DNA from: Alphaproteobacteria bacterium
Lineage (GTDB): Bacteria > Pseudomonadota > Alphaproteobacteria > UBA6615
Length of the DNA stretch: 64,000 nucleotides
Assembly (NCBI GenBank): GCA_039980135.1
Contig: JBDXCV010000007.1
Span: 62,001-126,000 of the forward strand
Direction: 5' to 3'
In this document: positions 1 to 8,429 of the stretch, one piece after another
Numbering within the stretch: position 1 is the first letter of the stretch
Layout of the letters: each line of letters starts with the position of its first letter
Notes under the pieces: generated by a model
Databases searched by the model: none
What the model was told of the DNA's origin: nothing
What the model saw: the letters and a program-made list of their open reading frames with translations, nothing else
Program-made: the position numbers and the translations under genes

Positions 1-56
1 ATGATCCCGGCCAGTACATCCGACCACCAGCCGATGCCGACGATGCCGACCCGCAT
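1..56 (-). CDS. Gfo/Idh/MocA family oxidoreductase, N-terminal fragment (runs off the left edge)
   Basis: Only the first 18 codons lie in the window; they read MRVGIVGIGWWSDVLAGI. The beta-strand followed by G-x-G-x-W is the start of an NAD(P)-binding Rossmann fold and closely matches the N-terminus of the complete Gfo/Idh/MocA gene at 22425 (MINAGIVGLGWWGKVL). The ATG (56-54) overlaps the TGA (58-56) of the upstream hydrolase gene as TGATG, so the two genes are translationally coupled and co-transcribed. The substrate is unknown. Confidence is limited by the short fragment. Confidence 0.7.
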   Translation of the reverse strand, partial: MRVGIVGIGWWSDVLAGI

Positions 57-865
57 CAGATCTTGTCCTCCCACTTCGCGAGGAACGGACCGACGATCCC
101 GGCCCATTGCTCGGGATGGCGGCGGTATGAATAGTGGCCACCTTCCTCTACGAGGACGAGCTCCGACCCTTCGATCGCTTCGTGAAGATCTTCGGAGAAG
201 TAGAACGGCACGGTTGCGTCGTCGCGGGTACCGACGACAAGTGACGGGTTCTTGATCTGGGTGATCTCGCTGAGCCGGTCATGGTTCAGGGTCATATCGA
301 TGCGTGCGGCCAGGATCTCCGGCTCCGCGATGGTCTCGAGCGAGCGCTTCTCCAGCTCCATGACCTTGTCGAGGTTGTGACGGAACTGCATGCAGCCGTT
401 GGTGAACAGGGAGCTGACCCGCACATAGGCTTCCTTGCCCTCGGCCAGGGCGATCTCCCGGCGTGCCGTCTGCACCCGCCGGATATATTCGTCGGCCTTG
501 GTCCAGGTGTTCGAGAAGATGCAGCAGCGGAACCGTTCGGGATGGTCGATTGCGAGATTCTGCAGGATGGCGCCGCCGGTCGAGGTGCCCAGCACATGTG
601 CTTTCTCAATTTCCAGCGTGTCCATCAGCGCGATGACGTCATCGGCGATGTGCTGGGTCGAATAGCCGTCGGGTCCGGGAAAATCGCTGTCGCCCGAGCC
701 GCGGTGATCGAAGGAGATGCAGCGATAGCGATCCGAGAAAATCTTTCGCTGATAGTCCCAGGAATTCATCACACCCACGAGGCCGGGGATGAAAATGAAT
801 GGCGGGCCGTCACCCATCTGGTCCACGTTGAGTGTGATCCGTCCGACATCAATTCTTTCGGCCAT
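56..865 (-). CDS. alpha/beta hydrolase
   Basis: 269-residue soluble alpha/beta-hydrolase-fold protein. Visible are the oxyanion strand F-I-P-G-L near residue 27, the D-H-R-G-S-G-D-S block, a nucleophile elbow G-T-S-T-G-G (Ser nucleophile), a late acidic residue in G-T-R-D-D-A-T-V-P, and the catalytic His in E-E-G-G-H-Y. This is the MhpC/3-oxoadipate enol-lactonase/esterase type; the substrate cannot be fixed. I start it at MAERIDVGRI (865), because the reading frame extended to 931 adds 22 residues unlike the family and lacks a ribosome-binding site. It overlaps the following oxidoreductase by one base, which suggests a shared catabolic operon. Confidence 0.85.
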   Translation of the reverse strand: MAERIDVGRITLNVDQMGDGPPFIFIPGLVGVMNSWDYQRKIFSDRYRCISFDHRGSGDSDFPGPDGYSTQHIADDVIALMDTLEIEKAHVLGTSTGGAILQNLAIDHPERFRCCIFSNTWTKADEYIRRVQTARREIALAEGKEAYVRVSSLFTNGCMQFRHNLDKVMELEKRSLETIAEPEILAARIDMTLNHDRLSEITQIKNPSLVVGTRDDATVPFYFSEDLHEAIEGSELVLVEEGGHYSYRRHPEQWAGIVGPFLAKWEDKI

Positions 866-1121
866 TTTTTGAAATCCCTTCGTCTTTCCGCATGTCGCGG
901 TTGATCCAAATTCGCGCGGAGTTTCCCACATCCGCCCATGGGGTACACCTGTTCAGGGTGAATGGCTCTTGCGACATAAGTTCACGGATCAATCGACGCT
1001 GCACGGGGTTGAGAAAAGCCGGTTTAACCGTTGCCTTCGATAATTTGACGGGTGGCCGCCGGGCCTGAAATACTCTCAAAGATTGAAGTGATCCTCGGTA
1101 TCGACGGCGGATTGTAGAAAC
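866..1121. other. intergenic region between divergent genes, no gene seen
   Basis: About 255 bp separate the hydrolase start (minus) from the membrane protein start (plus). It must hold two divergent promoters. I see no convincing sigma-70 hexamers, strong dyad or conserved small reading frame. Confidence 0.5.
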
Positions 1122-1949
1122 ATGGAATTCACTGCGGTGCAGTTTGTCGAATTGGGAATTGCGATCGTTTTCCTTGCCTTGGGCTTTCTGCTGGCCGTGG
1201 TTGCGGTCAGAGCGCTCAAATTCGACAACAACACGGTGTTGGCGGCGCTCATCGTCGTGCCGGTAATCATTTATCTGCTGATCTCGGGCAGGTTGACCGA
1301 TTTCAGCGCCTTCGGAATCGAAGCAAAGTTCAAATCCGAGGCGGGACGCGCCATCGGCAAGATTGCGATCGCGAGCGATTTGGCGGTCTCGAATGAAGAA
1401 GCGAATGAGGGCAATTTCAGCCGAGATGCATTGTGGCAGGAATGTCGTCCCTACATTCTGGTGACACCGGAGAATGTGCCGGACTCAAACTCACCAGCAT
1501 TCGCGTCGCGCATGGAGGCTGTGGCGAATGTGTTGCGGAGTTCGATCCTCTGCAACCGTTTGCTTGCTGTCGTTGTTCTGGACGAACGTGACAAGGTGAT
1601 CGGTTTTTTCGAGCCCGCATTGTTTCTGGAGACCCTTCGAATTCCGCTTGTTCGCTATGGCGCGACTTCTCTTCCCGATGTCGAGACCGAATTGCGCATG
1701 TCAGAACTTGGCGTGGTGCTGAGCAACCCGATAAGGCGCGCGGAAAGCCCGGATGCATTGCACCTTTTTCTTTCCGAGAATATGGATGCCGTCTCCGCGT
1801 TGAAACGCATGCAGGACGCAAGTCTGAACGTGGCCGTCGTTACGAACTCCGCAGGCGAGTTTCGCGGCGTTATGTCCCGTCAGGTGGCGGCGGAATCAAT
1901 TCTTGGTGCCGTGACAAAGGCACTCTCGTCGTCGGGCACTTCGCACTAG
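1122..1949 (+). CDS. membrane-anchored protein of unknown function with a CBS-like C-terminus
   Basis: 275 residues. Two hydrophobic segments (about 8-30 and 38-55) form an N-terminal hairpin anchor; the rest is soluble and probably cytoplasmic. Near the C-terminus the pattern N-V-A-V-V-T-N-S-A-G-E-F-R-G-V-M-S resembles the second half of a CBS domain, but I cannot find a full CBS pair. No catalytic motif is visible. The upstream ribosome-binding site is weak. The stop codon overlaps the stop of the convergent CoA-transferase gene by a few bases. Function unknown; a sensory or channel-associated role would be a guess. Confidence 0.7.
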   Translation: MEFTAVQFVELGIAIVFLALGFLLAVVAVRALKFDNNTVLAALIVVPVIIYLLISGRLTDFSAFGIEAKFKSEAGRAIGKIAIASDLAVSNEEANEGNFSRDALWQECRPYILVTPENVPDSNSPAFASRMEAVANVLRSSILCNRLLAVVVLDERDKVIGFFEPALFLETLRIPLVRYGATSLPDVETELRMSELGVVLSNPIRRAESPDALHLFLSENMDAVSALKRMQDASLNVAVVTNSAGEFRGVMSRQVAAESILGAVTKALSSSGTSH

Positions 1950-3148
1950 ATCGCTCCGGCGTCCCGCAGGGCGGCGATCTCGTCCTCGGATTTGCCCAGC
2001 GCGATCAACACTTCATGTGTATGTTCACCGAGGGTCGGAGGCGCGCGCCGAACAGCGGCCGCTGTGTCGGAAAAGCGGAACGGAATGCCGGGGAGCGTGA
2101 TTTTACCCTCGGTCGAATGCTCGGCCTCGGTCACGAGTTCACGCGCGATCGTATGATCCGCCGTCAATGCCTGTTCGACCGTATTGATCGGCGCGCAGGA
2201 GACCTTGGCGGCCAGCAGTTTCTCGATCCACTTGTCTGTATCGTCCGTTCGGAACAGGTCCGAGATCATGCCGTCGCACGCGCCGCGATTTTCCACCCGG
2301 TCCCGGTTGCGGGCGAATTTTTCATCGTCCGCCCATTCGGCCTTGCCGACCGTCTCGCAGAAGGTCCTGAACTGGCCGTCATTGCCGATCGACAGCGCAA
2401 TCATGCCGTCGCGGGTGGGGTAGGCGTTGTAGGGCACGATGTTGGGATGCCCGTTGCCGTACCGCCCGGCCGGATTTCCCGAGGCCAGGAAGTTCGCCGC
2501 CACATTGGCCAGCAGTGAAACACCGGTGTCATACAGCGAGACCTCGACATACTGGCCCTTGCCGGTCCGGTGGCGCGCCTGCAAAGCTGCCAGGATAGAC
2601 GACAGGGCATACATGCCCGTGCCGATATCGACGATGGCCACGCCGAGTTTCATCGGGTCGCCGTCGGCCTCGCCGGTGATGCTCATGAGGCCGCTTTCGG
2701 CCTGAAGCAGGAAGTCATAGCCGGGCAGGCCCGCGCGTGGGCCCGTCGAGCCATAGCCGAGGATCGAGGCGCGCACGATCTGTGGCGCATTCTCCTCGAA
2801 CCAGGCGTCGTCGAAGCCGAAACGAGCCAGGGTGCCAAGTTTGAAATTGTCGATGACGACATCGGCGTCCGACAGCAGTTCCGCCAGGACCGCGCGCGCG
2901 GCGGGTTCCTTCAGGTTGAGCGTGATGCCGCGCTTGTTGCGGTTCACACCCAGATAGTAGGCGGATTCCTCACCCACGAACGGCGGTCCCCAGGCGCGCG
3001 TATCGTCGCCGCGCCCGGGCTGTTCCACCTTGATCACATCGGCGCCCATATCGCCCAGCGACATGGCACAGAAGGGCCCCGCAAGAACCCGGGTCAGGTC
3101 GATGACCCGGATTCCCTCGAGCGCACCGGGAGCGGTCGGTTCGATCAT
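1946..3148 (-). CDS. CaiB/BaiF family (class III) CoA transferase
   Basis: 400 residues, the usual length. The N-terminus has L-E-G-I-R-V-I-D-L-T-R-V-L-A-G-P and G-A-D-V-I-K-V-E typical of the formyl-CoA transferase/CaiB fold; Asp174 in V-A-I-V-D-I-G-T-G is at the position of the aspartate that carries the acyl-anhydride intermediate, followed by T-G-K-G-Q-Y-V-E-V-S-L-Y-D. It moves CoA between carboxylic acids in the cytoplasm; donor and acceptor are unknown. It lies 8 bp downstream of the crotonase gene on the same strand, so the two probably act in one acyl-CoA degradation route. A GAGGCAG ribosome-binding site supports the start. Confidence 0.92.
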   Translation of the reverse strand: MIEPTAPGALEGIRVIDLTRVLAGPFCAMSLGDMGADVIKVEQPGRGDDTRAWGPPFVGEESAYYLGVNRNKRGITLNLKEPAARAVLAELLSDADVVIDNFKLGTLARFGFDDAWFEENAPQIVRASILGYGSTGPRAGLPGYDFLLQAESGLMSITGEADGDPMKLGVAIVDIGTGMYALSSILAALQARHRTGKGQYVEVSLYDTGVSLLANVAANFLASGNPAGRYGNGHPNIVPYNAYPTRDGMIALSIGNDGQFRTFCETVGKAEWADDEKFARNRDRVENRGACDGMISDLFRTDDTDKWIEKLLAAKVSCAPINTVEQALTADHTIARELVTEAEHSTEGKITLPGIPFRFSDTAAAVRRAPPTLGEHTHEVLIALGKSEDEIAALRDAGAI

Positions 3149-3156
3149 GGTCTGCC

Positions 3157-4032
3157 TCAGCCGGACTTGAGCTGGTTGCGGTTGTTGTTCAGATCATCGA
3201 GATACTGATCGACGATCTCCTTGTTCTTCATGCGGAACTTCATGAAGTCCGGCTTGCGCTTGTCGAGGAAGGCCTGCATGCCCTCGATCGATTCCTCGCT
3301 GCCCCAGACATGGGCCAGCAATTCCATGCCGTGCTGCCACGAGGCGTAGAGCTCGTCGGACTCATGGTTGAGAGACTTCTTCGTCATGCGGATGGTTTGT
3401 CCGCTGTGACCCTTGATGGTCTCGCACCATTTTTCGGTCTCGGCGCGCAGATCGTCGTGCGGCACGACCTTGTTGATCAGACCGATGTCGACGGCTTCGG
3501 CGGCCGTGAACGTACGTGCCAGGAAGATCATCTCACGGGCCAGACGCTCGCCGATAATGCGCGGGATGTACTGGGTCGCACCGACGGTCGGACAGGCGCC
3601 GACTTTTGCGCCGGATTGTCCGAAATGGGCGCGGTCGGATGCGATGACCATGTCGCACCACAACGCGAGTTCATGGCCGCCCCCCATGCACCAGCCATTG
3701 ACCATCGCGATAACCGGGATCGGCAGGCCGCGGATCGTCATCGCGGTGGCGAGCATGCGGTCGTTCCAGTGATAGGCATTGGTCCAGTTCAGCTTCATCA
3801 TGGCGCCGAAATCACCGCCGGCCGAGAAGGATTGATCACCGGCGCCGGTGACGACAGCGCAGGCAATCGAGGCGTCGTTGCGGGTCGATTTCAGCGCGTG
3901 GACCAGCTCGTCCAGCGTGTGTTCACGAAAGGCATTGCGTGACTTGGGTCGGTTGATGGTGACCCAGGCGACATTGTCTTTGACCTCGAAGAGGATGTCT
4001 TCGAAGTCATCCGAAGTGGGCATATTGGACAT
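3157..4032 (-). CDS. enoyl-CoA hydratase/isomerase (crotonase) family protein, BadI/MenB-like
   Basis: 291 residues starting MSNMPTSDDF, preceded by GGGGAG seven bases upstream; the longer frame to 4155 adds non-homologous sequence. Crotonase hallmarks are present: I-N-R-P-K-S-R-N-A-F-R, F-S-A-G-G-D, and the oxyanion-hole stretch N-G-W-C-M-G-G-G-H-E-L. The N-R-P-x-x-x-N-A-F-R style and the E-K-W-C-E segment resemble 2-ketocyclohexanecarboxyl-CoA hydrolase (BadI) and naphthoyl-CoA synthase rather than classical hydratases, so a ring-opening hydrolysis or hydration is possible. First gene of an operon with the CoA transferase; divergent from the dehydrogenase at 4230. Confidence 0.9.
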   Translation of the reverse strand: MSNMPTSDDFEDILFEVKDNVAWVTINRPKSRNAFREHTLDELVHALKSTRNDASIACAVVTGAGDQSFSAGGDFGAMMKLNWTNAYHWNDRMLATAMTIRGLPIPVIAMVNGWCMGGGHELALWCDMVIASDRAHFGQSGAKVGACPTVGATQYIPRIIGERLAREMIFLARTFTAAEAVDIGLINKVVPHDDLRAETEKWCETIKGHSGQTIRMTKKSLNHESDELYASWQHGMELLAHVWGSEESIEGMQAFLDKRKPDFMKFRMKNKEIVDQYLDDLNNNRNQLKSG

Positions 4033-4128
4033 GGTTGGCTCCCCTAAATATCCGTTCCTGGTTTGCGTAATCGGTATGGGCGTCACGTGCAATGCATGAA
4101 GCGCCCACATTCGCGATGCTGGCCGGTT

Positions 4129-4138
4129 TGTCCGGACA
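4129..4138. promoter_or_regulatory. perfect palindrome TGTCCGGACA in a divergent promoter region
   Basis: A 10-bp perfect palindrome followed by the AT-rich run TATATACA sits in the 197 bp between the crotonase operon (minus) and the 3-hydroxyacyl-CoA dehydrogenase operon (plus). Its spacing and T-G-T/A-C-A ends resemble GntR-type operators. The TATATA next to it could be part of a -10 box. No regulator gene is adjacent, so the assignment is inferred. Confidence 0.35.
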
Positions 4139-4229
4139 TATATACAGTCGCGCAAGTATCGACAATCGCGTCGGGCGCGATGCGCCCCGGCCGGAAATGT
4201 CGGTTAGGGACTCTACTGCGAAACGGGAA

Positions 4230-5162
4230 ATGATGAACGACAAGGCACCAATTCAATCGGTATTGATCGTCGGCTACGGCGTGATGGGAAAAGGGGTTTC
4301 GGCGACCTTCGCGGCCGCTGGTTTCGACACCATGATCAAGAGCAGCCGCGCCGCGGCGCTTGACGATCTGCCCCCCGGCGTGAACGCGACCGCTGATTTT
4401 CCCGCGGCGGCGCCGGATCTGGTGATCGAATTCGTGCCCGAGGATGTGGGTATCAAGCGGCAGGTTTTCGCCGGTATCGAGGCCGCGTGGCCCAACGATG
4501 ATGTGATCATCGCCACCGGCACGTCCGGCATGTCGCTGGATGTGCTGGCCGAGACGCTCAACAAACCCGAACTGTTCACCGGTATTCACTATTTCATGCC
4601 CGCTGATACCACGGCCGTCGCCGAAGTGATGGCCGGGCCGGGCGCCCCCGCGGAGGTCGTGGACGCCGTCGCGGATGCCGTGCGCCGCACGGGTAAAGAG
4701 ATCGTGACCCTGTACAAGCCGATTGTCGGATTTCTGATCAACCGCCTGCAGCACATCATTCTCCACGAGGCCTATTACCTGGTGGAGGAAGGGGTCGCGA
4801 CACCTGCGGATATCGATATGGCGGCCCGCAAGATGCTGGCGCCGCGCATGTGCCTGAATGGCCTGATCGAACAGAAAGATACGTCGGGCCTTGAAATTCA
4901 TGCGCTGGCACAAAGCTCCATCGTGCCGGAACTGCATCCGGTAGACACACCCAACCCGCTGATCCAGGACATGGTCGCGCGCGGCGAAGTCGGACTCTCT
5001 GCGGGCAAGGGTTTTTATGATTGGGAAGGCTGCGACGTGGATCTCGTTCGCCGGCAATCGTCAGAACGCTTGCGCAAACTCTCGAAATTCCTTGATGATG
5101 AGGTTTCGGAATATGCGCCGGGCACGAAGCCGAAGGCACGCGAGTTGAAACGCGGCCGCTGA
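4230..5162 (+). CDS. 3-hydroxyacyl-CoA dehydrogenase, NAD-binding
   Basis: About 310 residues. The Rossmann motif is G-Y-G-V-M-G-K-G; the catalytic His lies in G-I-H-Y-F-M-P with the partner Glu in V-A-E-V-M-A-G; the C-terminal dimerisation domain has G-F-L-I-N-R-L and the end motif G-K-G-F-Y-D-W. These match single-domain L-3-hydroxyacyl-CoA dehydrogenases and the related L-gulonate/carnitine dehydrogenases. The start is uncertain: ATGs at 4230 and 4233 follow a weak GGGAA, and an upstream ATG at 4197 is also in frame. Next gene downstream is the enolase-superfamily enzyme (52 bp). Confidence 0.88.
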   Translation: MMNDKAPIQSVLIVGYGVMGKGVSATFAAAGFDTMIKSSRAAALDDLPPGVNATADFPAAAPDLVIEFVPEDVGIKRQVFAGIEAAWPNDDVIIATGTSGMSLDVLAETLNKPELFTGIHYFMPADTTAVAEVMAGPGAPAEVVDAVADAVRRTGKEIVTLYKPIVGFLINRLQHIILHEAYYLVEEGVATPADIDMAARKMLAPRMCLNGLIEQKDTSGLEIHALAQSSIVPELHPVDTPNPLIQDMVARGEVGLSAGKGFYDWEGCDVDLVRRQSSERLRKLSKFLDDEVSEYAPGTKPKARELKRGR

Positions 5163-5214
5163 ACATGCCGACCCTGACCACGAAGCCCGACTGAAAACCG
5201 AACGGAGACAGTCA

Positions 5215-6309
5215 ATGAAGATCACAAAAATCGAGCCGATGACCGCCTACCTGCCGTTGTTTCGGCCCTTCAAGATGTCCGGCGTTGAAATCGCGACCTC
5301 CGAGAATGTGTTTGCGCGGGTGGAAACCGACGATGGGCTGGTCGGCTGGGGAGAAGCTTCTTCGTCCCCTTCCATGACGGGCGAAACTGTCCAGAGCATG
5401 ACGGCGGCGATCGAGTTTCTTGCGCCTTTCATGATCGGTCGCGACCCGGCAGCATTTGAGGAAAATCTCGCCGAGATGAACTGGCGCATGTACGGCAATG
5501 CGAGCGCCAAGACCGTGCTGGAGATGGCGTTTTACGATGCGGCCGGCAAGGCGCAGCAAAAATCCATGGCCGAACTCCTTGGCGGTGTCCGCCGTACCCA
5601 GGTTCCGGTGCTCTATATGCTCGCGACCGGTGATATCGATGTGGATGTCGCCGAGGCAAGTGAACGCGCCGCGGCCGGGGTCTCCCATATGAAAATCAAG
5701 GTCGGGGGCAAACCGGTCGAGAAGGATATCGAGCGGACCAACGCCATTCGCAAGGCCGTCAATGGAGGCGTGCAGCTCTCGGCCGACTGCAACCAGGGAT
5801 GGACCCGCGAAGAGGCCTTGAAATTCGCGGCGGAGGCCAGTGAGTCTCTTGATTTCCTCGAACAGCCGGTCATGGGTCATGATGTCGAATGCATGGCGGA
5901 AATATCGGCGGCGGCGGCCTGTCCGGTCGGTGCGGACGAAGGTCTGCACAGTTTCGACGATGTGCGGAAGCACCATGCGCTGGGTGCGGCCCAGGGCGGC
6001 AGCGTCAAGATGATCAAGCTCGGCGGCGTGACTCGCGCATTCCAGGCGACCGAGTTGTTCGATGAACTCGGGATGCATGTGAATCTGGCCGGCAAGATTG
6101 CGGAAACCAGCGTGTCGAGCGCTGCCGTACTGCAGATTGCGGCAGCCGCACCGTCGATCGAGTGGGGGGTCAGCACCACGGCCCAGTATTTGAAAAAGGA
6201 TATTGCGAAGAACCCGGTCGAAGTGATCAACGGGCGCGCCGATGTGCCGTCCGGGGCCGGTCTCGGAATCGAGGTTGACGAAGACGCGCTGGCCGAGTTC
6301 GTCCGCTAG
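5215..6309 (+). CDS. mandelate racemase/muconate lactonizing enzyme family protein (enolase superfamily, MLE subgroup)
   Basis: 364 residues: N-terminal capping domain (1-125) and TIM barrel. Metal and acid/base residues are recognisable: K-I-K at 160-162 (MLE-type KxK), metal ligands D191, E216 and D241, and the opposing lysine K265 in V-K-M-I-K-L-G-G. Enzymes of this group catalyse cycloisomerisation, dehydration, epimerisation or o-succinylbenzoate synthesis after proton abstraction; the substrate here is unknown. A GGAGA ribosome-binding site precedes the ATG. It is cotranscribed with the hydroxyacyl-CoA dehydrogenase, suggesting a ring or branched-acid catabolic pathway. Confidence 0.92.
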   Translation: MKITKIEPMTAYLPLFRPFKMSGVEIATSENVFARVETDDGLVGWGEASSSPSMTGETVQSMTAAIEFLAPFMIGRDPAAFEENLAEMNWRMYGNASAKTVLEMAFYDAAGKAQQKSMAELLGGVRRTQVPVLYMLATGDIDVDVAEASERAAAGVSHMKIKVGGKPVEKDIERTNAIRKAVNGGVQLSADCNQGWTREEALKFAAEASESLDFLEQPVMGHDVECMAEISAAAACPVGADEGLHSFDDVRKHHALGAAQGGSVKMIKLGGVTRAFQATELFDELGMHVNLAGKIAETSVSSAAVLQIAAAAPSIEWGVSTTAQYLKKDIAKNPVEVINGRADVPSGAGLGIEVDEDALAEFVR

Positions 6310-6327
6310 ACGACGGCCTGGCGGGTA

Positions 6328-6343
6328 TTTCACGCCCGTGAAA
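6328..6343. repeat. short perfect inverted repeat after the MLE-family gene
   Basis: TTTCACG and CGTGAAA, separated by CC, 18 bp after the stop codon. A loop of two bases is tight for a hairpin, so this may be a protein-binding dyad rather than a terminator. No U-tract follows. The rest of 6310-6558 holds an AT-rich stretch (about 6485-6545) that is the likely promoter region for the next gene, without clear hexamers. Confidence 0.35.
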
Positions 6344-6558
6344 ATTCGAGCGCGCGGACGAACCTGACTTCCGGGTCAACGCTGTCTTCCATTGCATGGA
6401 TGTTTGAGGTGAAGCGTCGTGTTTTGATGGCGGTTCCCACGCGAACCGGCGCAGACAGATCGCTGCCCGAGAGAAGCGTTCCGGTAAATTAAAATACACG
6501 TAAAAATAGAATCAGGAATATAATGTCACTCTAATAGATAGTTACTTGGGGTGCGTTG

Positions 6559-6990
6559 ATGTCGCGAATGTCAAATCCTGAAACTGCGCAATCTGCAACG
6601 CGGTTGCTCTATTTCGATGAGCAACCGGCCTCATGCATGCGTGCGATCGAAGCCGCCGATGACATCGATCTTTCCATCCAGACCGCTTCCCATCCCGAAG
6701 CCCTGTATGAGGCATGCCGGACGTTCGGCCCCTCGGCGGTGCTGGCGGTGTTGCGCCCGGGAGACATGCAGGCACTGCGGGTCGTCGCCGTGATCTCCAC
6801 AGCCAGACCGCAGATACCCGTCCTCATTGCGGGTGACAGGGATATCAGCCTCGACGGAACAATGGGCACGAAAGTGAAGTCGCTGGGCCTGGATGTGCGC
6901 GGCAGTGTGCGGTTGGGCGCGAGCTTGCGCGACCTGCAACTCGCCCTGCTTTGTGCAATCGCCGGTCTGGGCGGGGATCATATCGCCTAG
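6559..6990 (+). CDS. small receiver-like protein lacking the phosphoacceptor site
   Basis: 143 residues starting at the ATG 6559, with GGGGTG seven bases upstream; a TTG in frame just before and an ATG at 6568 are alternatives. The pattern of short beta strands and helices (R-L-L-Y-F-D-E, V-L-A-V-L-R-P-G-D, I-P-V-L-I-A-G-D, and a final helix with D-L-Q-L-A-L-L-C-A-I) resembles a CheY-like receiver fold, but the conserved Asp-Asp pair, the phosphorylated Asp and the lysine are not identifiable. Function unknown. It stands alone between two enzyme genes. Confidence 0.6.
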   Translation: MSRMSNPETAQSATRLLYFDEQPASCMRAIEAADDIDLSIQTASHPEALYEACRTFGPSAVLAVLRPGDMQALRVVAVISTARPQIPVLIAGDRDISLDGTMGTKVKSLGLDVRGSVRLGASLRDLQLALLCAIAGLGGDHIA

Positions 6991-7088
6991 GACATCCGGC
7001 CCGTTCGCTTTACAGCCAAATGCGAATGTCCCTAAGCTTCGCGATCAAACAAGGACAACGCCGAAACAGGCGTGGTGAAGGGGGCGAG

Positions 7089-8318
7089 ATGAGTTTTCCA
7101 CCAGGTGATAGCTACACTTCAAATATCGACGTCATCGGATATGACGACGTCGATGGCCGCCCGGCGTTCAAGCTGGCGTTGCATAAATCCGGTGATCGCT
7201 GGTTCCTGTATGCCGGCCAGTTCTGGTGCTCGGGCTTTTCGATCATCGAGGTCACGGACCCCGCCAACCCGCGCTTCGTTCGTTATATCGAGGGCCCCCC
7301 CAACACATGGACTCTGCAGGTCCAGGTTGCCGACAACATGCTCGTCACGTCCCAGGAAAAGATCATGCCTGGCTGGGGCCATGTCGAAGGCCAGCCCTGG
7401 GGCGAAGGCTTCCTGCTCTGGGACCTGACCGATCCCGAGAATCCGGAATTATTGAGCCATTGGAAGACCGGCGGCTATGGCACCCATCGCAACTATTACG
7501 ACGGCGGGCGATACGTGTACGCAACCGGCCTGCCCGAAGGCTACGAAGGCAATATTCTCCAGATCGTCGATATTGACGATCCGCGCAACCCGGTCGAGGT
7601 CGGGCGCTGGTGGATGGAAGGCCAGCATGTCGGCGGCGGCGAGGGTGGCGCCAAGCCGGGAACGATGCTGCATGGCGGCGCCTATGTGAAAGGCGATCTG
7701 GCCTATCTGCCTTACAGCGCCGGTGGGTTTGTCGTGCTCGATATTTCCGACAAGACAAATCCAACACTGGTTGGCGATTTGCCCTTCTCACCGCCGTTCC
7801 AGACCTTTATCGCCGTTCACACGGCTGTTCCGCTGCAGGAGCGCGATCTCGTGATCGTAAATTCCGAGGCGATTGCGGAAAACTGTGAGGAACCGTTGGG
7901 ATACGCGGGCATCGTCGATGTCAGCGACAACGCGAAGCCGCGCCTGATGTCTCTGTTCCCGTTGCCGGTTCCGCCACCCGAGGCACCCTATGCGACCTTC
8001 TGCGCGCGCGGCGGCCGGTTTGGCCCGCACAACCAGCATCAACCGCAATATCAGGACATCCTCTATCAGGGCGAGGATCTGTGCTTCCTGACCTATTTCA
8101 ATGCCGGTTTGCGCGTGTATGACATCTCGCAAGCCGAACAGCCCCGCGAGGTGGGTTATTTCCTGCCGCCCGATCCGCTGGAGCGGCGCGGGTTGCTGCC
8201 GGCATCCAAACTCGTCGCCCAGAGCGAGGACGTGATCGTCGATGCGCGCGGCAACATCTTCGTGTCGGACAAAAACCACGGAATTTATGTGTTGCGTTAT
8301 GACGGGCTGAACCCGTGA
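7089..8318 (+). CDS. LVIVD-repeat beta-propeller-like protein
   Basis: 409 residues starting MSFPPGDSY, with the strong site AAGGGGG upstream; the longer frame to 6951 overlaps the previous gene and is not homologous. Several copies of a blade pattern appear: F-S-I-I-E-V-T-D-P-A-N-P, F-L-L-W-D-L-T-D-P-E-N-P, L-Q-I-V-D-I-D-D-P-R-N-P, F-V-V-L-D-I-S-D-K-T-N-P, A-G-I-V-D-V-S-D, and L-R-V-Y-D-I-S. This is the LVIVD repeat of bacterial surface and lyase-associated propellers. No signal peptide is evident, so it is probably cytoplasmic. No catalytic residue can be assigned. Confidence 0.82.
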   Translation: MSFPPGDSYTSNIDVIGYDDVDGRPAFKLALHKSGDRWFLYAGQFWCSGFSIIEVTDPANPRFVRYIEGPPNTWTLQVQVADNMLVTSQEKIMPGWGHVEGQPWGEGFLLWDLTDPENPELLSHWKTGGYGTHRNYYDGGRYVYATGLPEGYEGNILQIVDIDDPRNPVEVGRWWMEGQHVGGGEGGAKPGTMLHGGAYVKGDLAYLPYSAGGFVVLDISDKTNPTLVGDLPFSPPFQTFIAVHTAVPLQERDLVIVNSEAIAENCEEPLGYAGIVDVSDNAKPRLMSLFPLPVPPPEAPYATFCARGGRFGPHNQHQPQYQDILYQGEDLCFLTYFNAGLRVYDISQAEQPREVGYFLPPDPLERRGLLPASKLVAQSEDVIVDARGNIFVSDKNHGIYVLRYDGLNP

Positions 8319-8339
8319 TAACCGCGTGGTCTCAGAAAG

Positions 8340-8357
8340 TGATCGATTAAGCGATCA
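8340..8357. promoter_or_regulatory. inverted repeat TGATCG-N6-CGATCA upstream of the luciferase-like pair
   Basis: Six-base arms around ATTAAG, preceded by AAAG, 72 bp upstream of the first luciferase-like gene. A very similar dyad (AAAGTGATC ... GATCAC) lies upstream of the BMP transporter at 58521. Operator function is inferred only from position and similarity. Confidence 0.35.
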
Positions 8358-8429
8358 TATGCCCCGCTGGCACCAAAAAGGGGCTCTAATACATCAGGAT
8401 TCCGTCATTCGAGGTTCCGAAGGATGAGT

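Noticed and set aside
5212-6333. 373-codon antisense frame opposite the MLE-family gene
   Set aside because: It is the complement of a gene with all catalytic residues in place. Its translation is rich in His, Arg and Gly with no domain.
8360-8400. Sigma-54 promoter (TGGCAC) upstream of the luciferase-like pair
   Set aside because: The TGGCAC at about 8368 is not followed by a TTGC element at the required spacing.
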